Shown here piece by piece: positions 25,560 through 34,290 of a stretch of 64,000 nucleotides of DNA. This DNA is from Solirubrobacter sp963837485. GTDB lineage: Bacteria; Actinomycetota; Thermoleophilia; Solirubrobacterales; Solirubrobacteraceae. The number at the start of each line of letters is the position of its first letter. Position 1 is the stretch's first letter. The notes beneath the pieces are model-generated. The model saw only the letters and a list, made by a program, of their open reading frames with translations. It was not told where the DNA came from and ran no database searches. Position numbers and translations under genes: made by a program. The stretch covers positions 137,237-201,236 of the forward strand of contig CAWINP010000005.1 of NCBI GenBank assembly GCA_963837485.1, in the 5' to 3' direction.

Positions 25560-26238
25560 GGCCGGCTCGAGAGGCCGATCCCGCCGGCCTCGCGCGCGGC
25601 GCCGATCGCGAACGCCTGCGCGATGTCGAGCGGCGTCACGCCGGCCTGTGCCGCGACGGCGCGGCGGGACGCCGTCGCGAAGCGGCGGCCCAGCGGGCGC
25701 GCATACCGCGCCATTCCGCCGTGGCGGCGCGCTTCGGCGATCAGCGCCTCGTCGTCGAACCACCGCTCGGTGACGCGCATGTCCTCGCCGAGGTCGTGCG
25801 TGCGCGGCAGGTCCAGGAACCGCCGCACGCGGATCGTCGCGCGGCGCAGCGCGCGGCCTGCCCGGTGACGGGCGACCTCGTCGATCAGCGTCGTGGCCGC
25901 GTTGACGTACACGTCCTGACCGCGGCGCCGGCCGGCGACGACGGCGGTCAGCGCTCCCGGCACGCGCCGGCCGTCCGCACGAGCGCCTCGACGACGACGC
26001 GGAACGCCCGCGGGAGCCGGATGTCGTCGACGCGGAACACGCCGTGGCGGCTCGGGCCGTCGGCGTCGCGACCGAGCGTGCGGCCGCCGAGCGAGACGAT
26101 CGTGACGCTCCCGCCGCGCGCGGGCCCGTCCAGCGAGACCCAGCCCCGCAGCGTCGCGGCATGCGCCGGCGCGGCGGGAGGGAGCACGGCGATGGCGGCG
26201 ATGAGCGGGACGACGGCACGGCGCAGCGACAAGAGCAT
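25556..26238 (-). pseudogene. secreted hypothetical protein interrupted by one frameshift
   Basis: The front 96 codons (26238-25948) give a signal peptide (RRAVVPLIAAIAVLPPAAPAHA) and a beta-rich segment (LRGWVSLDGPARGGSVTIV). Coding sense continues in another frame from about 25970 with GALTAVVAGRRRGQDVYVN and TTLIDEVARHRAG to the stop at 25556. One extra base near 25970-25985 accounts for the break, so it may be a recent mutation or a sequencing error. Function unknown; the N-terminal half resembles carboxypeptidase-regulatory-like folds of exported proteins. Confidence 0.55.
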
Positions 26239-26315
26239 GAACGCGATCTGTGACGAGGTCGACGCGGCTGCACCGCGTCATCGGCCTCACCGGCGAAACG
26301 TTGAGGCGTGCGGTT

Positions 26316-26786
26316 TCAGGGCCCGGACGACCGGCTCCCGCGCGCCAGCGGGCGCGCGAACCAGATCGCCGCGATCGCGAGGCCGACGACGAGCGGCGCG
26401 AGCCAGACGGCGATGCCGTCGTAGAGATAGTCCGAGATCAGGACCACCGCGAGCACGATCGCGACGCCGAGGAAGACAAGCCCGCAGATCAGGTACTTGT
26501 TCGCCGACTCGATCAGGAACGCCCGGTCGCGCTGGTGGAAGCGCAGCCGGTGCATCGCGCTCGGCGCGATCAGGCACACGGTGGCCGCGCAGGTGGCCAT
26601 CAGCGTCCCGAAATAGAGGTCCTTCTGCGTCTCGGTGACCTTCTGGAAGCCCTGCTGGAACGGCACGGCGAGCAGGAACGCGAACAGGATCTGCACGCCC
26701 GGCAGCGCGACCCGGAGCTCGTTGAGGAGCTCCAGCATCTGCCGGTCACGCAGCTCGTCCTCGTCGTCTATGCCACGGCGGTCCAT
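26316..26786 (-). CDS. DUF6328-type four-helix membrane protein
   Basis: A 156-residue protein with a charged N-terminus, the characteristic LLNELRVALPGVQILFAFLLAVPF segment, and four predicted membrane helices, ending in a basic tail. It matches an actinobacterial family of unknown function that I know as DUF6328. Its start overlaps the end of cdsA by 19 nt, making it the last gene of the rpsB-cdsA run where dxr normally follows. Confidence 0.7.
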   Translation of the reverse strand: MDRRGIDDEDELRDRQMLELLNELRVALPGVQILFAFLLAVPFQQGFQKVTETQKDLYFGTLMATCAATVCLIAPSAMHRLRFHQRDRAFLIESANKYLICGLVFLGVAIVLAVVLISDYLYDGIAVWLAPLVVGLAIAAIWFARPLARGSRSSGP

Positions 26787-27565
26787 ACGTAGTAGCCGGC
26801 GACGAGCGCGAACAGCGCGGCGTCCACGCGATCGAGCACGCCGCCGTGGGGCCCGAACAGGGTTCCAGTGTCCTTCGTACCCATGTCGCGCTTGATCAAC
26901 GACTCGAACAGGTCGCCGGTCGGCGCCGCGATCGCGACCGCAAGGCCGAGCAGCAGGCCGTCGGTGCCGGAGATCCAGTCGCCGCCGTACGTGCGGCTCC
27001 AGTACCAGACCACCAGCGTGCAGAACGCCGCGCCGATCGCGAGCCCTTCGATCGTCTTGTTCGGCGAGATCCGCGGCGCGAGCTTGCGCCGTCCGAACGC
27101 TCGGCCGCCGACGTAGGCCGCGGTGTCGCCCAGGAAGGTCCCGAGCAGCACGGTGAGCACGAGCGCGCCGCCGTGGTCGAGCCCGCGCAACAGCGCCGCG
27201 TGCGAGACGCCGAGCCCGAGCCAGATGATCGTGAGGAACGTCACCGACATGCTCGCCGTGATGCGCTCGCGCTGCGGCATCGTCACGGCCAGCCAGAACG
27301 TCACCGGCACGCTGGCGGCGAGCGCCATCAGCACCGTTCCCTCGTCGCCCGCAGTGCCCGCGACGATCATGCCCAGCACGCCGAGCATCGACGCCAGCCG
27401 CACCGGGTGCGCCCGCTCGAGCATCACCGACAGCTCGTGCACCGCGATCACGCCGAGGATCGCGATCCCGCCCGCGAAGATCCAGCCGCCCTCGTAGATG
27501 ATGAACGCGGCGAACACGATCGCCGGGACCGCGAACAGGATCCGGCGGGCGAGATCGCCGCCCAC
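26768..27565 (-). CDS. cdsA: phosphatidate cytidylyltransferase
   Basis: A 265-residue membrane enzyme that makes CDP-diacylglycerol from phosphatidate and CTP, the precursor for the phosphatidyltransferase at 505-1128. About seven hydrophobic helices. The C-terminal signature SLIKRDMGTKDTGTLFGPHG...DRVD matches the CdsA pattern S-x-[LIVMF]-K-R-x4-K-D. GTG start one base after the uppS stop. Confidence 0.93.
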   Translation of the reverse strand: MGGDLARRILFAVPAIVFAAFIIYEGGWIFAGGIAILGVIAVHELSVMLERAHPVRLASMLGVLGMIVAGTAGDEGTVLMALAASVPVTFWLAVTMPQRERITASMSVTFLTIIWLGLGVSHAALLRGLDHGGALVLTVLLGTFLGDTAAYVGGRAFGRRKLAPRISPNKTIEGLAIGAAFCTLVVWYWSRTYGGDWISGTDGLLLGLAVAIAAPTGDLFESLIKRDMGTKDTGTLFGPHGGVLDRVDAALFALVAGYYVWTAVA

Positions 27566-27566
27566 C

Positions 27567-28229
27567 TCATCGCCTCCCGAAGCGCCGGACGCGCGACTCG
27601 TAGGCGGCCAGCGCCTCTTCGAGGTCGGCGCGCGAGAAGTCCGGCCACAGCACCTCCGGGAAGTGCAGCTCGCTGTAGGCCGACTGCCACATCAGGAAGT
27701 TCGAGATGCGCTGCTCGCCGCTCGTGCGGATGACGAGGTCGGGGTCGTGCATCTCGGGTGCGTAGAGGAGCTTGCGGAACGCCTCCTCCCCGCCGCCGGT
27801 GTAGCGCTCGGCGGCGTCGAGGATCTCCGCGCGCCCGCCGTAGTTGAAGGCGACGAACAGCGTGATGCGATCGTTGGCAGCCGTCGTCTGCTCGGCCCAG
27901 CGCATCTGCTCGACCAGCTCGGGGTGGACGCCCTCGCGGCGGCCGACGAAGCGCATCCGCACGCCCTCGGAGTCGAGCTCAGGCGTCTCGGCGAGGATGC
28001 GCGCCGAGAACATCGCCATCAACGCGTCGACCTCCTCCTGCGGGCGCGACCAGTTCTCGGTCGAGAACGAGTACACGGTCAGCTCGCGGATGCCGAGGTC
28101 TGCGGCGTCGCGCAGCCTCGCCTTGACGGTGTCGGCGCCGGCCTCGTGCCCCTGCTCGACGGGCAGCCCGCGCTGCTGGGCCCAGCGCCCGTTGCCATCC
28201 GTGATGATGGCGACATATGTGGCGCTCAT
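27567..28229 (-). CDS. uppS: isoprenyl transferase (undecaprenyl diphosphate synthase family)
   Basis: A 220-residue cis-prenyltransferase that builds the polyprenyl carrier used for cell-wall synthesis. It carries IITDGNGRWAQQRGL (catalytic Asp, diphosphate binding), YSFSTENWSRP, and the C-terminal DLVIRTSGEQRISNFLMWQSAYSELHF segment. The start at MSATYVAI has GGGCGGGG upstream. Next to cdsA, as usual. Confidence 0.93.
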   Translation of the reverse strand: MSATYVAIITDGNGRWAQQRGLPVEQGHEAGADTVKARLRDAADLGIRELTVYSFSTENWSRPQEEVDALMAMFSARILAETPELDSEGVRMRFVGRREGVHPELVEQMRWAEQTTAANDRITLFVAFNYGGRAEILDAAERYTGGGEEAFRKLLYAPEMHDPDLVIRTSGEQRISNFLMWQSAYSELHFPEVLWPDFSRADLEEALAAYESRVRRFGRR

Positions 28230-28308
28230 TGGACGACCCCGCCCGGGAGAATCGCCCTCCGGGCGATTGCTCCCAGCGAAACGAGCCCGCAGGGCGAGGC
28301 TTCGCCGG

Positions 28309-28866
28309 TCACACTTCGAGGATCTCGGCTTCCTTGCCCTTGAGGAGGGCTTCGAGCTCCTTGACCTTGTCGTCGGTGAGCTTCTGCAGCGCCTCCTCCG
28401 CACGATGCTCGTCGTCCGCGCCCGCCTCGCCGGCGTCACGCAGCTCCTTGAGGTCGTGCATCACGTCGCGGCGGATGTTGCGCAGCGCGACCTTGCCCTC
28501 CTCCGTGAGCCCGCGCACGACCTTGACGAGCTGCTTGCGCCGCTCCTCGGTCAGCTCGGGGAGGACGAGCCGGATCAGCGAGCCGTCGTTGTTCGGCGTC
28601 AGGCCGAGATCGGACTCCATGATCGCCCGCTCGATCGCCTTGATCGAGGTCTTGTCGTAGGGCTGGACGGTCAGCATCCGCGCCTCGGGCGCCGAGATCG
28701 TCGACAGCTGCTTGAGCGGCGTGACCGCGCCGTAGTAGTCGACGCTGATGCGGTCCAGCAGCGCCGGGCTGGCGCGACCGGTGCGCACGGACTGGAACTT
28801 CAGGCGCGTGGATTCCACGGACTTGTCCATGTGCTCCCGCGCGTCTTGAAGCAGGTCGTCGATCAC
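28309..28866 (-). CDS. frr: ribosome recycling factor
   Basis: A 185-residue protein, the family's standard length, that splits post-termination ribosomes with EF-G. Conserved parts are FQSVRTGRASPALLDRISVDYYG, LTVQPYDKTSIKAIERAI and IRRDVMHDLKEL. The GTG start overlaps the pyrH stop as GTGA. Confidence 0.95.
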   Translation of the reverse strand: MIDDLLQDAREHMDKSVESTRLKFQSVRTGRASPALLDRISVDYYGAVTPLKQLSTISAPEARMLTVQPYDKTSIKAIERAIMESDLGLTPNNDGSLIRLVLPELTEERRKQLVKVVRGLTEEGKVALRNIRRDVMHDLKELRDAGEAGADDEHRAEEALQKLTDDKVKELEALLKGKEAEILEV

Positions 28867-29585
28867 GTCGTCACCAATGTGCCCACTCGGTCGCCGGAGA
28901 CTATCCGGTTGATGTTCGCGTCGTCCTGCATGTTGAAGACGTGGATCGGCAGGTGGTTGTCCATGCACAGCGACAGGGCGGTCGAATCCATCACCTTCAG
29001 GCCGCGCGAGAGCGCCTCGCGGGCCGAGATCTCGGGGATGAACTCCGCGTCGGGGTCGGTGCGCGGGTCGGCGGTGTAGATGCCCTCGACGCCGTGCTTG
29101 GCCATCAGCAGCACCTCGGCGTGCATCTCCAGCGCGCGCAGCGCCGCCGCGGTGTCGGACGTGAAGAACGGATTGCCGGTCCCGGCCGCGAAGATCACGA
29201 TCCGCCCCTTCTCCAGGTGGCGCATCGCGCGCCGGCGGATGTACGGCTCGGCGACCTCGGAGACCGTGATCGCCGACTGCACGCGCGTGTGCACGCCGAG
29301 CTTCTCGAGCGCGTCCTGGAGCGTGAGCGCGTTCAGAACGATCGCCAGCATGCCCATGTAGTCCGCGGTGGCCCGGTCCATGCCGGCGGCGGCCTCCGAG
29401 AGCCCGCGATAGATGTTGCCGGCGCCGAGCACGACCGCGATCTCGACACCGCGGTCGTGCACCGACTTCAGCTGGGAGGCGATCGCCTCGACGGTCGCCG
29501 GATCGGTCCCGTAGTCGAGCGGGCCCATCAGGGCCTCGCCCGACAGCTTGATCAGGACGCGCTTGAAGACGGGGTCATCCGTCAC
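28863..29585 (-). CDS. pyrH: uridylate kinase
   Basis: A 240-residue hexameric UMP kinase of the amino-acid-kinase fold. N-terminal KRVLIKLSGEALMG, the GAGNIYRG loop, and FAAGTGNPFFTSDTAAALRA all match the family. It follows tsf by a few bases and overlaps frr. Confidence 0.95.
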   Translation of the reverse strand: MTDDPVFKRVLIKLSGEALMGPLDYGTDPATVEAIASQLKSVHDRGVEIAVVLGAGNIYRGLSEAAAGMDRATADYMGMLAIVLNALTLQDALEKLGVHTRVQSAITVSEVAEPYIRRRAMRHLEKGRIVIFAAGTGNPFFTSDTAAALRALEMHAEVLLMAKHGVEGIYTADPRTDPDAEFIPEISAREALSRGLKVMDSTALSLCMDNHLPIHVFNMQDDANINRIVSGDRVGTLVTT

Positions 29586-29592
29586 CGGCGAG

Positions 29593-30198
29593 TCAGGCCC
29601 CCACGGCGAAGCGGGCGAAGCGGCGGATCACGACGTTCTCGCCCAACTTGCCCGACAGCTCGGCGCGCAGCTGCTCGATCGTCTTCTTGTCGTCGAGGTG
29701 CCGCACGTGGACCTGGTTGAGCAGGACGACCTCCTCCATCCAGGCCTTGAGCTTGCCCTCGGCGATCTTGGGCCGGATGTGCTCGGGCTTGTCGGCCGCC
29801 TGCTGCTCGAAGATGCGCAGCTCGGCCTGCTTGTCGGCCTCGGGGATCTCGTCCTCGGAGACGTACTTGGTCGTCGGCGAGGCGGCGACGTGCAGCGCGA
29901 CGTCGCGCGCGAACGCGATGAAGTCCTCGTTGCGGGCCACGAAGTCGGTGTTGCAGTCGACCTCGACCAGCACGCCGATCTTGCCGTTGCCGTGGATGTA
30001 GGACGCGACCGTGCCCTCGGTGGCCTCGCGGTCGCCGACCTTCAGCGCCTTGTCGCCCAGGCGCACGCGCAGCAGCTCGACGGCGGCGTCGAAGTCTCCA
30101 CTGGTCTCGGACAGGGCGTTCTTGCAGTCCATCATGCCGGCGCCGGTGGCCTTCCGGAGCTCGGCGACCTGCTTGGCGGAGATGGTGGGGGTGCTCAC
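29593..30198 (-). CDS. tsf: elongation factor Ts, short form
   Basis: The nucleotide-exchange factor for EF-Tu. At 201 residues it is the short type with a single core repeat, like Thermus EF-Ts, rather than the roughly 280-residue form. The N-terminal UBA-like part (LRKATGAGMMDCKNAL) and the TDFVARN motif are present. GTG start overlapping the rpsB stop as GTGA. Confidence 0.95.
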   Translation of the reverse strand: MSTPTISAKQVAELRKATGAGMMDCKNALSETSGDFDAAVELLRVRLGDKALKVGDREATEGTVASYIHGNGKIGVLVEVDCNTDFVARNEDFIAFARDVALHVAASPTTKYVSEDEIPEADKQAELRIFEQQAADKPEHIRPKIAEGKLKAWMEEVVLLNQVHVRHLDDKKTIEQLRAELSGKLGENVVIRRFARFAVGA

Positions 30199-31598
30199 TT
30201 CGCTTCCTCAGTCTCGGTGGTCTCGGCGGGGGGCTGGGGCGCCTCGGCCACGGGGGCTTCAGGCGCGTCGGCCACGGGGGCCTCGGGCGCCTCGGCCACG
30301 GGGGCCTCGGGCGCCTCGGCCACGGGGGCTTCAGGCGCGTCGGCCACGGGGGCCTCGGGCGCCTCGGCCGCGGGGGCCTCGGGCGCCTCGGCCACGGGGG
30401 CCTCAGGCGCCTCGGCCGCGGGGGCCTCGGGCGCCTCGGCCACGGGGGCCTCCGCGGCCGTTTCCTCCTTGGCCTTGCGGGCCTTCTGGCGCGGCTTGGA
30501 CGCGGGCGCCTCGGCGGCGGCCGCTTCGCCCGCCTCGGGGCCGGCGCCGCCGACCGGCGCGCGCTCGTGCGCCGCGTGCTCGCCGTCGTCGCGCGCGGTC
30601 TCCCGGCGCGGCGGCCCCTCGCCGTGGCCGGCGGCCGGCATCGCGGGCTCGTCCGCGGCCTGCTCGGCGGCGGCGGCCTCGGCCGAGCCGGTGCCCTCGA
30701 CGGGCCGCGCGGCGGCCTCGACGGCCGCGGCGACGGCGGCCTCGGCCGCGTCGCGCGGCTCGCCCTCGCCGGCCTGGGTGAGCGCCGCCTCGGCGGCGGC
30801 GCGCTCGGCGGCCTCGGCGGCGGCGCGCTCCTCGGCCTCGCGGCGGGCGCGCTCCTCGGCGTCGCGGCGAGCCTGCTCCTCGGCCTCCTTGCGGGCGGCC
30901 TCCTCCTCGGCGCGGAAGCGCGCGCGGCCCTGCTGGACCACGTCGCCGATCGCGGCCGTGATCAGGTTGCAGGCGCGGATCGCGTCGTCGTTGCCGGGGA
31001 TCACGTAGTCGATCCCGTCCGGATCGCAGTTGGTGTCGACCAGCCCGATGATCGGGATCCGCAGGCGCTGCGCCTCGCGCACCGCGATCGCCTCGGTCTT
31101 GAGGTCGATCACGAACATCGCGTCGGGGACGCGCTGCATGTTCTTGACGCCGCCCAGGTTGGCCTGCAGCTTCTCCAGGTCGGCCTCAGCGGACAGGCGC
31201 TCGCGCGTCGGAAGCAGCGCCAGCTGGCCCTCGGACGCGTAGCGCTCGAGGTCGTGCAGGCGCCGGATGCGCGCCGACATCGTCTGATAGTTGGTCAGCA
31301 GCCCGCCGAGCCAGCGGTGGTTGACGTACGGCTGTCCGGCCGCCTCGGCGATCTCCTTGATGCCGTCGCGGGCCTGCTTCTTGGTGCCGACGAACAGCAC
31401 GGTGCCACCGCGGTGGGCGATCTCAGCCGCGAAGCGCTGGGCCTGCTCGAGCAGCGCCTGCGTCTTGAGCAGATCGATGATGTAGATGCCGGTGCGCTCG
31501 CCGTGGATGAAACGGCGCATCTTCGGGTTCCAGCGGCGCGTCTGGTGACCGAAGTGGACCCCGGCCTCCAGTAGCTCCTTGATGCCGACCTCGGCCAT
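30195..31598 (-). CDS. rpsB: 30S ribosomal protein S2 with a very long C-terminal tail
   Basis: Residues 1 to about 228 are a complete S2 (ELLEAGVHFGHQTRRWNPKM, YIIDLLKT, VNHRWLGGLLTNY, VIPGNDDAIRA). The protein then runs on for about 239 more residues: a charged Ala/Glu/Arg helix likely to form a coiled coil (about 228-300), a mixed low-complexity region, a Lys-rich patch, and a run of EAPEAPVA-like octapeptides encoded by 24-bp tandem repeats. Most bacterial S2 proteins have 230-300 residues in total. The tail should project from the ribosome surface, and its role is unknown. Start at MAEVGIKELL. Confidence 0.93.
   Translation of the reverse strand: MAEVGIKELLEAGVHFGHQTRRWNPKMRRFIHGERTGIYIIDLLKTQALLEQAQRFAAEIAHRGGTVLFVGTKKQARDGIKEIAEAAGQPYVNHRWLGGLLTNYQTMSARIRRLHDLERYASEGQLALLPTRERLSAEADLEKLQANLGGVKNMQRVPDAMFVIDLKTEAIAVREAQRLRIPIIGLVDTNCDPDGIDYVIPGNDDAIRACNLITAAIGDVVQQGRARFRAEEEAARKEAEEQARRDAEERARREAEERAAAEAAERAAAEAALTQAGEGEPRDAAEAAVAAAVEAAARPVEGTGSAEAAAAEQAADEPAMPAAGHGEGPPRRETARDDGEHAAHERAPVGGAGPEAGEAAAAEAPASKPRQKARKAKEETAAEAPVAEAPEAPAAEAPEAPVAEAPEAPAAEAPEAPVADAPEAPVAEAPEAPVAEAPEAPVADAPEAPVAEAPQPPAETTETEEAK
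30241..30456 (-). repeat. 24-bp tandem repeat (about nine units) inside rpsB
   Basis: Nine head-to-tail 24-bp units with the plus-strand consensus GCCTCGGCCACGGGGGCCTC followed by GGGC, differing by a few substitutions and with the last unit diverging. Each unit encodes eight residues (EAPEAPVA and variants with AA or DA). The period is a multiple of three, so changes in copy number keep the frame. Confidence 0.9.
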
Positions 31599-31828
31599 CG
31601 TGGAGTCACTCCCTTTGCTTGAGTTTTGATGCAGCAACCCGGGCTTCGAGGTGTCGCGGACCCGGCGCGATCGGCGCGCCGGGCAGGGCCGCGTCCTCGA
31701 GCGAAACCGCCCGGGGTCGTGGTTTAGGTGCGAAGAGGATAGCCCCTGCGGGCATCCGGCATCGTTTGGGGGCAAGTTCTGCCGGCGCCTCGCGTTGCAG
31801 CGTCTGACGAGCCGGTTCGCGGCTTCCC
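31599..31828 (-). promoter_or_regulatory. rpsB upstream region with probable promoter and long leader
   Basis: The 230-bp gap between the rluD stop and rpsB holds no gene. A candidate -10 box TATCCT lies on the minus strand at 31736-31741, giving a leader of about 130 nt rich in GC hairpins (for example CCCGGCGCG against CGCGCCGGG near 31660-31685). A leader of this length before rpsB would suit feedback control by S2, as known in other bacteria, but no known S2-binding motif could be confirmed. No clear -35 box is visible. Confidence 0.4.
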
Positions 31829-32725
31829 CTACATAAGCGGACCGGCTCGTTCCCCTGACGCCTGCCGGAGGGCCTGCGCAAGGTCCTCCGGCAGCGGCGC
31901 CGACAGATCCAGTGTTTCCCCGCTGACCGGATGCTCGAACGCGAGCCGCGTGGCATGCAGGAACTGGCGGCGCAGGCCGAACTGCCTGGGACGCCCATAT
32001 TCCGGGTCGCCGGCGACCGGATTGCCGATTGCCAGCAGATGCGCCCGGATCTGGTGCGTGCGCCCGGTCTCCAGCCGGACCCGGAGCAACGTGGCGCCTT
32101 CGAACGCCTGCTCGGTCTCGAAGTGGGTGATCGCGCGGCGCGGGTTGGCGGTGTCGGAGGACATCCGCGTGCGCACGCGGCGGTCGCGCCCGAGCGGCGC
32201 GTCGATCGTGCCGCTGCGAGCCGGCGGGCGGCCGTGGACGAGCGCGAGGTACTCGCGCGTGAGGCGGCGCTCGCGCAGCGCCTGCTGGAGCGCGGCGTGC
32301 ACCTCCTCGCCGCGGGCGAGCACGAGCAGCCCGGACGTGTCGCGGTCGAGCCGGTGCACCACCCCGGGGCGCTCCGGATCCGCGCCGCCGGCCACGCGGC
32401 CGGCGAGCGCCTGCACGAGCGTCCCGTGGTCGTGGCCCTGGCCGGGATGCACGACGACGCCGGCCGGCTTGTCGACGACGATCAGGTGCTCGTCCTCGTA
32501 GACGATCTCAAAGCGCGCCGGCGGCACGTCGGCGTGAGGCTCCGGCGCACGCTCCTGGACCGAGATGCTCTCTCCCTCCGACAGCGCGTAGCGCTTCGGC
32601 CGCGGGACCCCGTCGACGCGCACGAGCCCGTCGTCGATCAGCCGCTGCGCCGCGGCGCGCGAGCCCGCGTGCGCGGCCAGGAAGACATCGAGCCGCTGCC
32701 CCGCCGCCTCGGCGGGGACCCTCAC
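31829..32725 (-). CDS. rluD: RluA-family 23S rRNA pseudouridine synthase
   Basis: A 298-residue enzyme with an N-terminal S4 RNA-binding domain (QRLDVFLAAHAGSRAAAQRLIDDGLVRVDG) and an RluA-type catalytic domain (IVVDKPAGVVVHPG; catalytic Asp in VVHRLDRDTSGLLVLA; LETGRTHQIRAHL). The GTG start overlaps the lspA stop as GTGA. RluD-type activity on helix 69 is the usual role of this lspA-linked family member. Confidence 0.9.
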   Translation of the reverse strand: MRVPAEAAGQRLDVFLAAHAGSRAAAQRLIDDGLVRVDGVPRPKRYALSEGESISVQERAPEPHADVPPARFEIVYEDEHLIVVDKPAGVVVHPGQGHDHGTLVQALAGRVAGGADPERPGVVHRLDRDTSGLLVLARGEEVHAALQQALRERRLTREYLALVHGRPPARSGTIDAPLGRDRRVRTRMSSDTANPRRAITHFETEQAFEGATLLRVRLETGRTHQIRAHLLAIGNPVAGDPEYGRPRQFGLRRQFLHATRLAFEHPVSGETLDLSAPLPEDLAQALRQASGERAGPLM

Positions 32726-33168
32726 TTCGCCTTCTCCAGCACGAACACGAGCACGATCACGCCGACGGTGACCGCGATGTCGGCGACGTTGAACGCCGGC
32801 CAGTGCGGGAACTTGATGAAGTCGGTGACCGAGCCGCGGGCCACGCGGTCGATCAGGTTGCCGGCCGCGCCGCCGAGCAGCAGTCCGGTCGGCAGCCACA
32901 CCAGCGGGCGCGTCATGTGCGTCAAGAAGAAGAAGAGCAGCGCGCCGAGCGCGGCCACGGCGACGAGCACGACCAGCGGCCCGCCGCCCGACAGCGCGCT
33001 GAACGCGACGCCGGTGTTCTCGGTGTGCACGAGCTTGACGCCCGGCAGCACGTGGATGCGCTCGAACGGCCCGATCTCGGCGCGCACGATCGCCTTGGTC
33101 ACCTGGTCGACGGCGATCACCGCGACCGCCACCAGGACGGCGCGCAGCGCCGTACGGCCCGGGCTCAT
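32722..33168 (-). CDS. lspA: lipoprotein signal peptidase
   Basis: A 148-residue, four-helix aspartic protease that removes signal peptides from lipoproteins such as the cupredoxin at 54793-55224. Catalytic motifs are GNLIDRVARGSVTDFI and FNVADIAVT. The ATG overlaps the preceding yggT stop. Confidence 0.95.
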   Translation of the reverse strand: MSPGRTALRAVLVAVAVIAVDQVTKAIVRAEIGPFERIHVLPGVKLVHTENTGVAFSALSGGGPLVVLVAVAALGALLFFFLTHMTRPLVWLPTGLLLGGAAGNLIDRVARGSVTDFIKFPHWPAFNVADIAVTVGVIVLVFVLEKAK

Positions 33169-33458
33169 CCGGGCGCGATGAGGTTCACGATCAGCTGGCC
33201 GCCGAAGATCAGCACCAGGATCCCGACCATCGGGCTGAGGTCGACCGGCCCGAACTGCAGCCCGAGCTTGCGGAAGATCCGCAGGTACGGGTTGGTCACG
33301 TCGCGCAGGAAGTCGAGCACCGCGTTGACGGGCCGCGAGTACGGGATGCGGACGCCGAACGAGAAGACCCAGGACACGATGATCCAGGCGAAGATGATCA
33401 GCGCGTAGACGGTGATCAACGCGGAGAGGAAGTCGGCGATCTGCTGGCGTGCGTCCAT
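33165..33458 (-). CDS. YggT family membrane protein
   Basis: A 97-residue protein with two hydrophobic segments around a polar loop (RPVNAVLDFLRDVTNPYLRIFRKL), matching the YggT/YlmG family linked to division and membrane organisation. The start at MDARQQIADF is chosen because sequence further upstream overlaps the end of proC. Lies in the sepF-yggT-lspA run. Confidence 0.88.
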   Translation of the reverse strand: MDARQQIADFLSALITVYALIIFAWIIVSWVFSFGVRIPYSRPVNAVLDFLRDVTNPYLRIFRKLGLQFGPVDLSPMVGILVLIFGGQLIVNLIAPG

Positions 33459-33462
33459 TTGG

Positions 33463-34275
33463 TTAGCCCTTGCCTTCATCCGGCCGGCGCCTTTGAGCTT
33501 GACGGATGCCATCCGTGGCATCCGAGAGAGCCAGAACATCATCCATAGCGGCTGCGAGCGCCGCGCGGACGCCGCCGCGCTCAAGCGCCCTCAGCCCACG
33601 TGCGGTCGTGCCGCCCGGAGAGGCGACCGAGCGGCGCAGGGCGAGCGTGTCGCCGCCGTACTCGCGCAGCAGCGCGGCCGCGCCGGCCATCGTCTCGATC
33701 ACCAGCAGCGTGGCGATCTCGGGCTTGAGCCCGCGGCGGATGCCGGAGTCGATCCACGCCTCGGCCAGCAGCGCCCAGTAGGCGGGGCCGACTCCCGAGC
33801 ACGCGCCGGCTACGGGTAGTAGCCGCTCCGGCAGCTCGACCACCGTCCCGAGCCGCCCGAACAGCTCGCGCAGCGCGGCGTAGAGCGCCTGATCGACCTC
33901 GGCGTCGGGCTCCGCGAAGGCGAGCACGCCCTGGCGCAGCTCGACGGGAACGTTCGGCTCCACGCAGAAGACCTGCGCGCCCGGGTAGTGGGCGCGGACG
34001 TCGGCCTGCGACACGCGCGCGAGGATCGAGACGACCACGCGGGCGGCCCCGCCGACCTCGGCGGCGACCTGCTCGAGCTGGTAGGGCTTGTGGGCGAGGA
34101 TCACCACGTCGGCCTTCTCGGCCAGCTCGCGGTTGCCGGCAAGCGCCTCGCCGCCCAGCTCCTCAACGAGCCGGGCCGCGCGGCCCGAGCCCGCGTCGGT
34201 CGCGAGCACGGGATCGCCCCACCCGCGCGCCAGCGCGGTTGCCATGTTCCCGGATCCGATGAAGCCGACGCGCAT
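33463..34275 (-). CDS. proC: pyrroline-5-carboxylate reductase
   Basis: A 270-residue enzyme for the last step of proline synthesis. It has an N-terminal Rossmann motif VGFIGSGNMATALARG and the C-terminal signature GVGPAYWALLAEAW with SVASPGGTTARGL. It sits between sepF and yggT, as in many actinobacteria. Confidence 0.93.
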   Translation of the reverse strand: MRVGFIGSGNMATALARGWGDPVLATDAGSGRAARLVEELGGEALAGNRELAEKADVVILAHKPYQLEQVAAEVGGAARVVVSILARVSQADVRAHYPGAQVFCVEPNVPVELRQGVLAFAEPDAEVDQALYAALRELFGRLGTVVELPERLLPVAGACSGVGPAYWALLAEAWIDSGIRRGLKPEIATLLVIETMAGAAALLREYGGDTLALRRSVASPGGTTARGLRALERGGVRAALAAAMDDVLALSDATDGIRQAQRRRPDEGKG

Positions 34276-34290
34276 TCGCGGCCGGTGAGT

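Noticed and set aside
30241..30456. Regular short repeats resembling a CRISPR array
   Set aside because: The 24-bp units are contiguous with no unique spacers and stay in frame inside rpsB.
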